From Flavobacteriales bacterium (GTDB taxonomy: Bacteria; Bacteroidota; Bacteroidia; Flavobacteriales_D; Parvicellaceae), in NCBI GenBank assembly GCA_020635565.1, contig JACJZN010000010.1:1-64000 (forward strand): DNA of 64,000 nt. Direction: 5' to 3'. The position numbers were made by a program, and so were the translations under genes. Below are positions 51,750 through 60,352 of the stretch, in pieces. A model generated the notes under the pieces. That model worked only from the letters and a program-made list of their open reading frames with translations. It searched no databases and was not told the DNA's origin. The first letter of the stretch is position 1; every line of letters starts with the position of its first letter.

Positions 51750-52784
51750 TTAGAACCTTAAGTTTCTAAGCCCTACACTATCCTGAATGAAAATCTCATT
51801 CTTTTTAATACTTATCAATCCTTCCTTTTTAAAATCAGAGAGCGTCCTTATGACGCTTTCTGCACTTGTACCTACCATTGCAGCAAGATCCTCGCGTTGC
51901 ACCTTAAACACAGCATTCTTATCGCTCTTCTTGTACACATCTTCCAACACGCATAAGGCTGTAGCTACTCGCATTCTCACACTATCGTAAGCCATAGATA
52001 TCAGTCGATCCTCACGTTCTTTCAGTTCTTCTGCAAAGATCTGAATAAGTGAACCTGCATCTACCACCTGACCTTGGATATATTGATGAACATCATCCTT
52101 ATGGATCTTGATCAACTCTGTATCTTCCAGACAACTAACACTTTCCGAATATTCTCCTCCTTTCAATATATCCCACATTCCAATCACGTCATTTTCTTTG
52201 AAAATATCAAAGATCAATTCTTTCCCATCCTCGTTTATTCGATAGGTCTTCACTTTACCTGAAACGATATAATAAGAGAACGAGGCATAATCAGATTCGC
52301 GATAGATGATATCTCTTTTTTCAAAACGAACCTTCTTTTTGTCCTTAATTACCTGATCAACAAAATCCTGAATACTCTTGGGATCTAAACTTTCTGCTCC
52401 TGACTTAATTTTCTTACTCGCCTTATCCAATCTTATCTTAATAGAATTTATCAAATCCACCTCTTCGAAAGGCTTGGTGAGATAATCATCAGCTCCTAAT
52501 CCCATTCCTTTACGAAAATCTGACCTATCTGCTTTAGCAGTTAAGAATATAAATGGAATATCCTTTAACTTCTCATTATCAGCCATCAATTGTTTCACTC
52601 CATAGCCATCTAATTCTGGCATCATTACATCACAAATAATCACATCTGGTTCATGATCGATAGCCTTTCGAATACCTACCTTACCATTTTCAGCAGTCTC
52701 TACAGAATAACCTGCAAGCATCAACAATTCAGCTGTATTCTCTCTAATCTCGTTATTATCTTCTATTATTAATATCTTACTCAT
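51750..52784 (-). CDS. Response regulator fused to a CRP/FNR-type transcription factor
   Basis: 344 residues. Receiver domain 1-120: acidic pocket ILIIEDNNE (Asp9), phospho-Asp52 in ICDVMMPELDG, Lys in TKPFEEVDL. Linker. Cyclic-nucleotide-binding-like fold about 155-265 (IIYRESDYASFSYYIVSGKV, KENDVIGMWDIL). CRP-type winged HTH about 280-344 (VQREDLAAMVGTSAESVIRT). No N-terminal Cys cluster, so no FNR iron-sulfur sensor is evident. It probably binds CRP-like palindromes when phosphorylated. Follows the kinase gene by 10 bp. Confidence 0.92.
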   Translation of the reverse strand: MSKILIIEDNNEIRENTAELLMLAGYSVETAENGKVGIRKAIDHEPDVIICDVMMPELDGYGVKQLMADNEKLKDIPFIFLTAKADRSDFRKGMGLGADDYLTKPFEEVDLINSIKIRLDKASKKIKSGAESLDPKSIQDFVDQVIKDKKKVRFEKRDIIYRESDYASFSYYIVSGKVKTYRINEDGKELIFDIFKENDVIGMWDILKGGEYSESVSCLEDTELIKIHKDDVHQYIQGQVVDAGSLIQIFAEELKEREDRLISMAYDSVRMRVATALCVLEDVYKKSDKNAVFKVQREDLAAMVGTSAESVIRTLSDFKKEGLISIKKNEIFIQDSVGLRNLRF

Positions 52785-52794
52785 TCTTAATCAG

Positions 52795-54336
52795 TTATTC
52801 ATTAGTAGGTATTTCAATATAAAAGGTAGTTCCTTTATCCAATTCGCTTTCAAAACTTATTTTTCCTCCCAGAAGTTCAGTGTATTTCTTTACGATATTC
52901 AAACCAAGACCAGTACCCTGAATATTCGAAACATTCTCTGCTCTATGGAACCTTTCAAACAAATGCTTTTGATCTTTGTCTGGAATTCCAATACCATTAT
53001 CTGCAACACTGAGAAATAATGTTCCATTAGAAATTTCAAAATCAACATTTACTACTCCTTCATTGCCACTATACTTCAATCCATTCGAAAGCAAATTAAG
53101 CAATACATTCTTAAGGATTTTTGCATCAGAATAAATAACACAAGGCTTCTCTCCTTTAATAAATTCTATTCTTTGATTATTCTTGCGATGTGACTCCAAC
53201 TCTTCTACTGCATACTGAACCAACTCACACATATTCAGTTTCTCGTGGCTTACTTCCACTTTATTTTCGTTTAATTTTTCAAATGATAGAAAATCGTTTA
53301 GAATATCCGTAAGGTTTCCTACAGAAGATTTAATCCTTGATGTGTGTTTCAGTCGATTCTCTTGTTGCTCAGTTTTATCGTATTTCTCAATCAAACTTGA
53401 AGATGAAAGTATTGCACTTAAAGGCGTTCTAAATTCATGAGATGCCATGGAAACAAATCTTGATTTCATTTCACCTAGCTCCTTTTCTTTTTGCAAAGCT
53501 TTTGCCTGCTCAATTTCGATAAGCTTTTGTTTCGTAACATTTCTCTCCACTACCAGATACCTTTTTCTCTGTCGAGAACTAGATGGAATACTCACGAAAT
53601 GAACTTCGTAATATTGGTCAGCATTCTCTATAAAACAGATTTGACTTTCTCCATTTACAACCCGTTTGAAAGCATTTTCGAGGATAAGCTTGGTTTGATC
53701 ATTGAATCGATCCAAGTAGATTTTCCCTTTCAATTCTGACTTTTTCAACCCCTGCTTTTCTAAGCCCATTCCGTCAACGAAAATGCAAACCATATTTTGG
53801 TCAACAACATTAATCACCCCATCCGGAAAATTACTTGCAATAGATTGATACAACACCTGACTTTCCTCCAACGCTCTTGTTCTTTTTACAACCAACGTCT
53901 CAAGTTCTTCGTTCAGTTTTTCCAGATTGTCCTGAGCTTTCTTAAGCTCAAGTTCCATTTCCACACGTTTAGTAATATCAGTAACTAGTCCCATCACATA
54001 TCGGGAATCATTCATTTGAAAATAATTCAAACTTACTTCTATAGGGAACACCACACCATCTTTTCTCTCTCCTTCCAGGTACATCCCTGTTTTTCCCATT
54101 GGACGGGAATGGGGATTATCCATATATTGATCGCGATACCCAACATGACTTGAACGTTTTGGCATTGGAACCAGTTTCTCGATCCTTTGACCTATCAATT
54201 CTTCTTTTTGATAACCAAACAATTCTAACAACCTCTTATTCACCAGAATTATTTCGGAACTACTATCAACAACGACAAGCCCCTCTGAGGCGGAGTTAAA
54301 AGCAATCTCAAACAATTCGTTCATACTGGAATACAT
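52795..54336 (-). CDS. PAS-domain sensor histidine kinase
   Basis: 513 residues, no membrane segment, so a cytosolic sensor. PAS1 about 7-125 with EGLVVVDSSSEIILVNKRLL and GERKDGVVFPIEVSLNYFQM; coiled linker; PAS2 about 160-275. The HisKA domain has phospho-acceptor His300 in ASHEFRTPLSAIL. The HATPase domain, about 395-513, has VLLNLLSNGLKYS, VADNGIGIPDKDQKHLFERF and GTGLGLNIVKKY. It pairs with the adjacent response regulator. PAS1 resembles FixL-type PAS domains, but the aligned heme His is not secure. Confidence 0.93.
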   Translation of the reverse strand: MYSSMNELFEIAFNSASEGLVVVDSSSEIILVNKRLLELFGYQKEELIGQRIEKLVPMPKRSSHVGYRDQYMDNPHSRPMGKTGMYLEGERKDGVVFPIEVSLNYFQMNDSRYVMGLVTDITKRVEMELELKKAQDNLEKLNEELETLVVKRTRALEESQVLYQSIASNFPDGVINVVDQNMVCIFVDGMGLEKQGLKKSELKGKIYLDRFNDQTKLILENAFKRVVNGESQICFIENADQYYEVHFVSIPSSSRQRKRYLVVERNVTKQKLIEIEQAKALQKEKELGEMKSRFVSMASHEFRTPLSAILSSSSLIEKYDKTEQQENRLKHTSRIKSSVGNLTDILNDFLSFEKLNENKVEVSHEKLNMCELVQYAVEELESHRKNNQRIEFIKGEKPCVIYSDAKILKNVLLNLLSNGLKYSGNEGVVNVDFEISNGTLFLSVADNGIGIPDKDQKHLFERFHRAENVSNIQGTGLGLNIVKKYTELLGGKISFESELDKGTTFYIEIPTNE

Positions 54337-54352
54337 AGGCTATAGTGTCTCA

Positions 54353-54374
54353 CAAATATATGACAAAAATCACA
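54353..54374. promoter_or_regulatory. CRP-like operator overlapping the kinase promoter
   Basis: TATGA-CAAAAA-TCACA (54359-54374) matches nine of ten bases of the CRP consensus TGTGA-N6-TCACA. On the minus strand TATATTTG (54360-54353), a perfect TAnnTTTG, lies 17 bases before the kinase ATG and touches the operator. For the stress gene on the plus strand the palindrome centre lies about 60 bases upstream of the expected start, near the class I activator position. Confidence 0.55.
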
Positions 54375-54417
54375 TTTCTTAATGACATAATCAAAGTAGA
54401 CTTTAACAAGTTATTTA

Positions 54418-54425
54418 TATTTTTG
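54418..54425 (+). promoter_or_regulatory. -7 box of the universal stress gene
   Basis: TATTTTTG matches TAnnTTTG, 20 bases before the ATG at 54446. No TTG is found at -33, which fits activator-dependent transcription. Confidence 0.5.
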
Positions 54426-54445
54426 AAGAGTAAAAACTAAAAAAC

Positions 54446-55234
54446 ATGAAGAACATACTTGTACCTACAGACTTTTCAAGCGCAGCAGATATTGCACTTA
54501 GATATGCTCTTAAACTGGCAGATCGTTTCAGTGCTAAACTTTTCGTACTAAATAGTTATGAAGTTCCCCATAGTGGCGCCACCATGATGGTGAGCATCAA
54601 CGACCTACTTCAGGAAGAATCTGTTAAGGGATTGGAAAGACTTAAAGATCGAGTAGGTGAAGATTATCCCGGAATAGATATTCAAACTATCAGTATGATG
54701 GGAGGAATTGATGTTTGTGTTCAAAAAGCGATTGATGAGTTCAATCTAGATCTTGTAGTAATGGGAACCACTGGAGCATCTGGAATAGAGGGAAAATTAT
54801 TTGGGAGTAACACTGCGAGCATGATTCGCAATATTACTGCACCATTGGTGGTTCTTCCTCATGATGCAGAGATCAATGACCCATGCAAAATAGCTGTATC
54901 TACTGATTTCAAATTCAGTATTGATGATGAGATCTACAATCCAGCGAGAGAGTTTGCATTGAACTTCAGTTCAAACATTAGCTTCATTAACGTCACAACT
55001 GAATATAAAGAGGAAGAACTAGATGCTATGGAGAAGAAATTCGGTATGGACGTAGACTTTGTTTATAATGAAAATATAGAGGAAGGAATCAAAGAATATC
55101 TTGCGGACAAAAAAGTAGATTTATTGGTAGTTGTTGCTGAAAAACACAATATCTTCCATAGTATTTTCAAACCTTCACATAGTAAAATGATGGCAAGAGA
55201 ATTGAATATTCCTATGATGATTCTTGCTCAATAA
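54446..55234 (+). CDS. Universal stress protein with two Usp domains
   Basis: 262 residues. Domain 1 (1-145) starts NILVPTDFSSAADIALRYAL and has the ATP-binding motif MGTTGASGIEGKLFGSNT. Domain 2 (150-262) lacks that motif but keeps VDLLVVVAEKHN. Cytosolic; in several bacteria such proteins rise in low oxygen under FNR/ANR-type control. The CRP-like operator upstream fits that. Followed by a terminator. Confidence 0.93.
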   Translation: MKNILVPTDFSSAADIALRYALKLADRFSAKLFVLNSYEVPHSGATMMVSINDLLQEESVKGLERLKDRVGEDYPGIDIQTISMMGGIDVCVQKAIDEFNLDLVVMGTTGASGIEGKLFGSNTASMIRNITAPLVVLPHDAEINDPCKIAVSTDFKFSIDDEIYNPAREFALNFSSNISFINVTTEYKEEELDAMEKKFGMDVDFVYNENIEEGIKEYLADKKVDLLVVVAEKHNIFHSIFKPSHSKMMARELNIPMMILAQ

Positions 55235-55256
55235 AATGATTTGCACATAAATATTG

Positions 55257-55287
55257 AAGGAGTGCCTTAGCGCTCCTTCTTTTTTTA
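55257..55287 (+). terminator. Terminator of the universal stress gene
   Basis: AAGGAGTGC (55257-55265) pairs with GCGCTCCTT (55270-55278), followed by seven T. It separates the stress gene from ccoI. Confidence 0.85.
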
Positions 55288-55294
55288 CATCAGA

Positions 55295-57637
55295 ATGAAA
55301 GAGCCATGCGCACATTGCGGAGAAGAGTGTACTAAAGGGGTAATCGCAATTGAGGATAAATCCTTTTGCTGTGATGGTTGCAAAACCGTATATCAAATCC
55401 TACAAGACAATGACCTATGTCAATACTATGGAGAAGGCGAAACACCAGGAAACACGGTACGAAACGAGGCATACTATGACAAGTTTGATGTATTGAACGA
55501 TCATGATACCGCAAGACTTTTCACTCAATTCAGTGATGGGAAAATTCAAAAATTCACTTTCAAGATTCCTTCAATTCACTGTAGCTCTTGTATTTGGTTG
55601 CTAGAACATCTAAACAAGATCAACCCAAAAATTATTTCCTCAGAAGTCAACTTTCAAAAGAAAGAGGTTCTCATTTCCTGCGATAAGCACATTACACTTA
55701 AGGACGTTGCGATACTTCTCAGCTCAATTGGTTATGAACCAAGTCTGAATGTCTCTGAAAATTTTCAAAAGAAGAGTAACTTCAAACTCATTCTAAAAAT
55801 TGGTGTTGCCGGCTTTTGTTTTGGCAATATTATGCTTTTTGCATTCCCTGAGTATCTAGGGCTTGATGATCAAGAATTCTCAAAATTCTTTGCCTGGTTA
55901 TCATTTGTACTGAGCATACCTACTCTATTTTATGCTGGCTCTGATTATATCAAGAATGCCATCGACAGCATTCAGCAGAAGTATGTGAACATGGACATTC
56001 CGATCGCATTGGGGATGATCACCATATTTGGTAGAAGCACCTACGAATTGATCACAGATATTGGCCCAGGGTATTTCGATTCGTTATCAGGGCTTGTATT
56101 TTTTCTTTTAGTTGGCAAATGGTTCCAGCAAAAGACCTATGACACTTTATCTTTTGAAAGAACTTATAAATCTTACTTTCCGCTTTCAGTCAACGTAGAA
56201 CAAAATGGCATAAAAGTGCAGGTCAAACTAGAATCGTTAAATGTTGGCGATGTTGTATACATTCGAAACGAAGAGATAATTCCTGCCGATGGAATTTTAC
56301 TTTCTGACAATGCTGCAATTGATTATGGCTTTGTTACAGGTGAATCTGACCCAATAGAAGGTACCCGTCAGGGCATAATATATGCTGGAGGCAAGAACAG
56401 GGGGACTGAGATCAAAGTTCAGTTGACAAAAAAACCAGATAGCAGTTACCTGACGCAGTTATGGAACAAAGACGATAATCCTTCCAAAGACTCTGTTAAT
56501 ACACTGGCAGATGCAGTAAGTAAATACTTCACATTCGCAGTTCTCTTCATTACCTTAGGGACATTACTATTTTGGCTGATCGCAGATCCAGACAAAATCT
56601 GGACATCGGTAACTGCAGTTCTAATTGTGGCCTGTCCTTGTGCGCTGGCTTTAACCATACCCTTTACACTTGGAAACTCAATTCGATATCTTGGTCGTAA
56701 AGCCATATATCTGAAAAACACGTTCGTAATCGAAAAATTAGCAAAAGTCAACTCCATTGCGTTCGATAAAACAGGTACCATTACCAAACTTAATTCAAAA
56801 AACATACACTATCATTCACTTGACAATACCTCTCTTGATCAATACAATTCTATCATTCGGTCAATCGCTCAGAATAGTACACATCCAATAAGTATGTCGA
56901 TCTCAAAATTCCTGAATAATTCTGAACTAATAAACATATCAGACTTCAAGGAAATTGCAGGTTCAGGAGTAGAAGGCACTTATGAAGGTAAACGATACCG
57001 ACTAGGCAAAATGAATCATAGTGAAGACGGTAATGTTGGATTCTTTATTGATGGCTCATTAGTTGGTTACTTCATTATAGAGCCATCCTTCAGAGAGGGT
57101 GTAGCAGAACTTAACCGAAGAATTGATCATCTGGGTCTAAAACAACACCTCATTTCAGGTGATTCTGAAAGAGAAGATCAGGCCGTTTCTGAAATGCTGA
57201 AATTCAGCAATAAAAAGTATAGAGTAACTCCTCCTGAAAAGAAAGACCTTATTCAATCCATTCAAAAAAACCATGAAATAGTTGCCATGGTAGGAGATGG
57301 ATTGAACGATGCGGGAGCTCTGTCTCAATCAAATGTTGGTATTGCCGTATCTGATGATGTCAATTATTTCGTTCCAGCTTGTGATGTGATCATCGATGGA
57401 AAATCAGTTAAATATCTCGACAAGTTGATCAGATTTTCAAGAATAAACATGAGTATTATCAGGGGAGGATTCCTTCTTTCCTTTTTATATAACATTGTCG
57501 GCTTGTCATTTGCAGTAAGCGGCACGTTAAGCCCCATAATAGCAGCTATTCTTATGCCCTTGAGTTCAATAACTGTTGTAGCATTTACATCCGTTTCTTC
57601 ACGGTTGGCTTACCACCGTTTATTTGATAAAAACTGA
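55295..57637 (+). CDS. ccoI: Copper-exporting P1B-type ATPase for cbb3 oxidase assembly
   Basis: 780 residues. N-terminus has the Cys-rich ribbon seen in CcoI (CAHCGEECTKG, FCCDGCKTVYQIL), then an HMA domain with SIHCSSCIWLLEHL. Transmembrane part: CPC metal site in ACPCALALT (Cys447, Cys449). Catalytic Asp491 in DKTGT, TGES loop in FVTGESDP, GDGLNDAGAL near the end. Known role: delivers copper for the CuB centre of cbb3 oxidase. First gene of the cluster, 21 bases after the stress gene's stem. Confidence 0.95.
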   Translation: MKEPCAHCGEECTKGVIAIEDKSFCCDGCKTVYQILQDNDLCQYYGEGETPGNTVRNEAYYDKFDVLNDHDTARLFTQFSDGKIQKFTFKIPSIHCSSCIWLLEHLNKINPKIISSEVNFQKKEVLISCDKHITLKDVAILLSSIGYEPSLNVSENFQKKSNFKLILKIGVAGFCFGNIMLFAFPEYLGLDDQEFSKFFAWLSFVLSIPTLFYAGSDYIKNAIDSIQQKYVNMDIPIALGMITIFGRSTYELITDIGPGYFDSLSGLVFFLLVGKWFQQKTYDTLSFERTYKSYFPLSVNVEQNGIKVQVKLESLNVGDVVYIRNEEIIPADGILLSDNAAIDYGFVTGESDPIEGTRQGIIYAGGKNRGTEIKVQLTKKPDSSYLTQLWNKDDNPSKDSVNTLADAVSKYFTFAVLFITLGTLLFWLIADPDKIWTSVTAVLIVACPCALALTIPFTLGNSIRYLGRKAIYLKNTFVIEKLAKVNSIAFDKTGTITKLNSKNIHYHSLDNTSLDQYNSIIRSIAQNSTHPISMSISKFLNNSELINISDFKEIAGSGVEGTYEGKRYRLGKMNHSEDGNVGFFIDGSLVGYFIIEPSFREGVAELNRRIDHLGLKQHLISGDSEREDQAVSEMLKFSNKKYRVTPPEKKDLIQSIQKNHEIVAMVGDGLNDAGALSQSNVGIAVSDDVNYFVPACDVIIDGKSVKYLDKLIRFSRINMSIIRGGFLLSFLYNIVGLSFAVSGTLSPIIAAILMPLSSITVVAFTSVSSRLAYHRLFDKN

Positions 57638-57691
57638 TTAATATCATGTAGCTCTTTGATATTGCTCATATGTCACAAAAGTGTCATTTAG

Positions 57692-57699
57692 TCTCTTTG
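57692..57699 (+). promoter_or_regulatory. Possible -7 box before ccoS
   Basis: TCTCTTTG differs from TAnnTTTG at one base and lies 29 bases before the ccoS ATG. Two TGTCA copies spaced 6 bases apart (57671-57686) lie just upstream, a direct repeat rather than a palindrome. Confidence 0.3.
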
Positions 57700-57727
57700 C
57701 AGTATACAATTTTTAAAAAGAGACATC

Positions 57728-57910
57728 ATGTCAATTATTTTCATGCTAACCGGAGTAAGTCTATTGCTAGCCATTGGATTCCTAGGAGCTTTCTTATGGG
57801 CAATTAGAAATGGTCAATATGAAGATGATTACACCCCATCTGTGAGAATGCTTTTTGAAGATTCGAAAAAAGAAAAAAAATCAAACGAAAATAAAAATCA
57901 AAAACAATGA
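57728..57910 (+). CDS. ccoS: cbb3-type oxidase assembly protein CcoS
   Basis: 60 residues with one N-terminal membrane helix (SIIFMLTGVSLLLAIGFLGA) and a short tail containing RNGQYEDD, which matches the CcoS signature WAIRNGQYDD. Needed for insertion of heme and copper into the oxidase. The stop overlaps the ccoN start (ATGA). Confidence 0.93.
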   Translation: MSIIFMLTGVSLLLAIGFLGAFLWAIRNGQYEDDYTPSVRMLFEDSKKEKKSNENKNQKQ

Positions 57911-60120
57911 GTGTAGAGAAGTTTTATTATGACAACTCGATCGTAAAAAAGTTCGCGATTGTTACCGTAATGTGGGGGGTAATCGGGATGCTGGTTGGGT
58001 TGTTAGCAGCGAGTCAGCTGGTATGGCCAAGTCTGAACCTAACTTCGTGGTTGGGATTCGGTAGAATTCGTCCGCTTCATACGAATGCGGTCATTTTTGC
58101 ATTTGTGGGGAATGGAATCTTTGCAGGGGTTTATTACTCTTTGCAACGATTGCTCAAAACCAGGATGTATAGCGATGTTCTGAGCAACATCAATTTTTGG
58201 GGATGGCAGTTGATCATTCTTAGTGCTGTAGTAACATTACCACTCGGAATTACCCAAGGTAAAGAGTATGCTGAACTTGAGTGGTGGATCGATATCATGA
58301 TTGCTGGCATCTGGGTTGTTTTTGGTTGGAACATGTTTGCAACCATTTTAAAACGAAGAGTTAGACACCTTTATGTAGCAATATGGTTTTACATCGCTAC
58401 ATTCGTAACAGTTGCAGTTCTTCACATTGTTAACTCTCTTGCTATTCCAGTAGGATTTACCAATTCCTATTCACTTTTTGCCGGTGTACAAGATGCATTA
58501 GTTCAGTGGTGGTATGGACACAATGCGGTGGCATTCTTCCTTACAACTCCATATTTGGGATTGATGTATTATTTCGTTCCGAAGGCGGCTGATCGTCCTG
58601 TTTATTCGTACAGACTTTCTATTATCCACTTCTGGGCATTGATCTTCATTTATATTTGGGCCGGACCTCACCACTTACTATATTCAGCTCTTCCAGACTG
58701 GGCTCAGTCTTTGGGGGTTGTTTTCTCTGTAATGTTAATTGCTCCATCCTGGGGTGGTATGCTAAATGGTCTCTTAACCTTAAGAGGAGCATGGGACAGA
58801 GTTAGAGATAACGTGGTACTAAAGTTCATGGTGGTGGCTATTACAGCCTATGGTATGAGCACCTTCGAAGGACCGATGTTATCATTAAAATTCTTTAACA
58901 CTATCTCTCACTTTACGGATTGGACTATTGCTCACGTTCACGTAGGGGGATTAGGATGGAATGGTATGTTAACCTTCGGTATGATGTATTATTTGATCCC
59001 TAAGATGTGGAATACAAAAATCCACTCGATCAAATTGGCGAATTACCATTTCTGGATTGCTACTGCAGGAATCTTACTTTATGTAGTTCCTCTTTACTGG
59101 GCAGGTTTCGTTCAAGGGTTCATGTGGCAAGATTTTAACGAGGCTGGATCATTGGAACATAAAGTATTCCTTGACACAGTTACTAAACTTAGACCATTCT
59201 ATATGATGCGTGCTTTTGGAGGGGGATTATACATCATTGGTGCATTAGTTATGGTTTATAACTTGATCAAAACTGCGAAAGCTGGCTCTTTCCTTGCAAA
59301 CGAAGAAGCGGAAGCTCCTGCGCTTGTAAAAAATGCGAAGGTTCATGATGACGGATACTGGCACAGAACTATTGAAAGAAAACCAGTCAGAATGTTGGTT
59401 CTGAGTTTGATTGTAATTCTGATAGGAGGTTTAGTAGAGATTGTTCCTACACTTATCATTAAATCCAATATCCCAACTATTTCAAGTGTTAAACCATATA
59501 CACCTCTGGAGTTAGAAGGTCGTGACGTCTACATTTCTGAAGGATGTTATAACTGTCACTCTCAATTAGTAAGACCTTTGAGATTTGAAACAGAACGATA
59601 TGGTGAATATTCAAAAGCAGGTGAGTTTGTATATGATCACCCATTCCAGTGGGGATCTAAAAGAACGGGACCAGATTTAGCTCGTGAAGGGGAAGGAAAC
59701 CCGAAACAGCACCGAGATGATTATTGGCACTATGAGCACTTGATGAATCCTCAACAATCGAATCCTGGTTCTATTATGCCTCCATATGCGCATCTTAGAG
59801 ATTCTGAAGTAGATGTTGAAGGTACTAAAGCTAAAATGGAAGCTATGGTCTCTTTGGGCGTACCATATACTGCAGAAGATCTTGCCAACTACAAGACCTC
59901 TATGGATGAGCAAGCAACGAAACATGCCGATTACATTAAACAAAACTTAATGAACAAAGGATTTGAGTTACCTGATGCTAAGTACCAAACTCTTAAGAAA
60001 TCGAAAATGATCGCGTTGATTGCATATCTCCAAAGATTAGGATCTGACATTCATAAACTGGAAGTTCCAGAAGAGGAAACAGAGGCTCAACCTAACGATA
60101 ATTCATTAACCTTAAAATAA
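57907..60120 (+). CDS. ccoNO: cbb3 cytochrome c oxidase, fused subunits I and II
   Basis: 737 residues. Residues about 1-480 are CcoN, the 12-helix catalytic subunit with His ligands for heme b, heme b3 and CuB (LHTNAVIFAFVGNGIFAG, YGHNAVAFFLTTPYLG, GPHHLLYSALPDW, HVHVGGLGWNG). Residues about 500-737 are the CcoO monoheme cytochrome c part, with heme site CYNCH (Cys547, Cys550, His551) and methionine ligand candidates (SIMPPYAHL). Bacteroidota usually have this fusion. It reduces O2 with high affinity in the inner membrane. Confidence 0.96.
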   Translation: MSVEKFYYDNSIVKKFAIVTVMWGVIGMLVGLLAASQLVWPSLNLTSWLGFGRIRPLHTNAVIFAFVGNGIFAGVYYSLQRLLKTRMYSDVLSNINFWGWQLIILSAVVTLPLGITQGKEYAELEWWIDIMIAGIWVVFGWNMFATILKRRVRHLYVAIWFYIATFVTVAVLHIVNSLAIPVGFTNSYSLFAGVQDALVQWWYGHNAVAFFLTTPYLGLMYYFVPKAADRPVYSYRLSIIHFWALIFIYIWAGPHHLLYSALPDWAQSLGVVFSVMLIAPSWGGMLNGLLTLRGAWDRVRDNVVLKFMVVAITAYGMSTFEGPMLSLKFFNTISHFTDWTIAHVHVGGLGWNGMLTFGMMYYLIPKMWNTKIHSIKLANYHFWIATAGILLYVVPLYWAGFVQGFMWQDFNEAGSLEHKVFLDTVTKLRPFYMMRAFGGGLYIIGALVMVYNLIKTAKAGSFLANEEAEAPALVKNAKVHDDGYWHRTIERKPVRMLVLSLIVILIGGLVEIVPTLIIKSNIPTISSVKPYTPLELEGRDVYISEGCYNCHSQLVRPLRFETERYGEYSKAGEFVYDHPFQWGSKRTGPDLAREGEGNPKQHRDDYWHYEHLMNPQQSNPGSIMPPYAHLRDSEVDVEGTKAKMEAMVSLGVPYTAEDLANYKTSMDEQATKHADYIKQNLMNKGFELPDAKYQTLKKSKMIALIAYLQRLGSDIHKLEVPEEETEAQPNDNSLTLK

Positions 60121-60127
60121 TATTCCG

Positions 60128-60328
60128 ATGCTTAAGTATATTAAAAATCACCTATCTACGATAGACGGAATCGAGATCTATCCATTGATTTCATTTGGAA
60201 TATTCTTCCTGTTCTTTATTCTGCTTTTTGTATATGTGTACTGGGGTGGCAAAAACAGATTTAAGGAAGTGAGTATGTTACCTCTTTCAGATCCTAACGA
60301 TCCAAGAGAACCAAAAGAAGAACAATAG
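60128..60328 (+). CDS. ccoQ: cbb3 oxidase small subunit CcoQ
   Basis: 66 residues, one membrane helix (IYPLISFGIFFLFFILLFVYVYW) and a short charged tail (LSDPNDPREPKEEQ), as in CcoQ/FixQ. Starts 7 bases after ccoNO. It is thought to stabilise the oxidase complex. Confidence 0.88.
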   Translation: MLKYIKNHLSTIDGIEIYPLISFGIFFLFFILLFVYVYWGGKNRFKEVSMLPLSDPNDPREPKEEQ

Positions 60329-60352
60329 CCAACTAATTAAAACGAGAAAATC

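Noticed and set aside
53940..54336. Heme-binding FixL-type PAS in the kinase.
   Set aside because: The motif DNPHSRPMGKTGM resembles the common non-heme PAS family; the candidate His does not align cleanly with the FixL ligand, so heme binding is not claimed.
57656..57686. FNR box upstream of ccoS.
   Set aside because: TTGAT occurs once without the ATCAA partner, and the TGTCA copies are direct repeats, not a palindrome.
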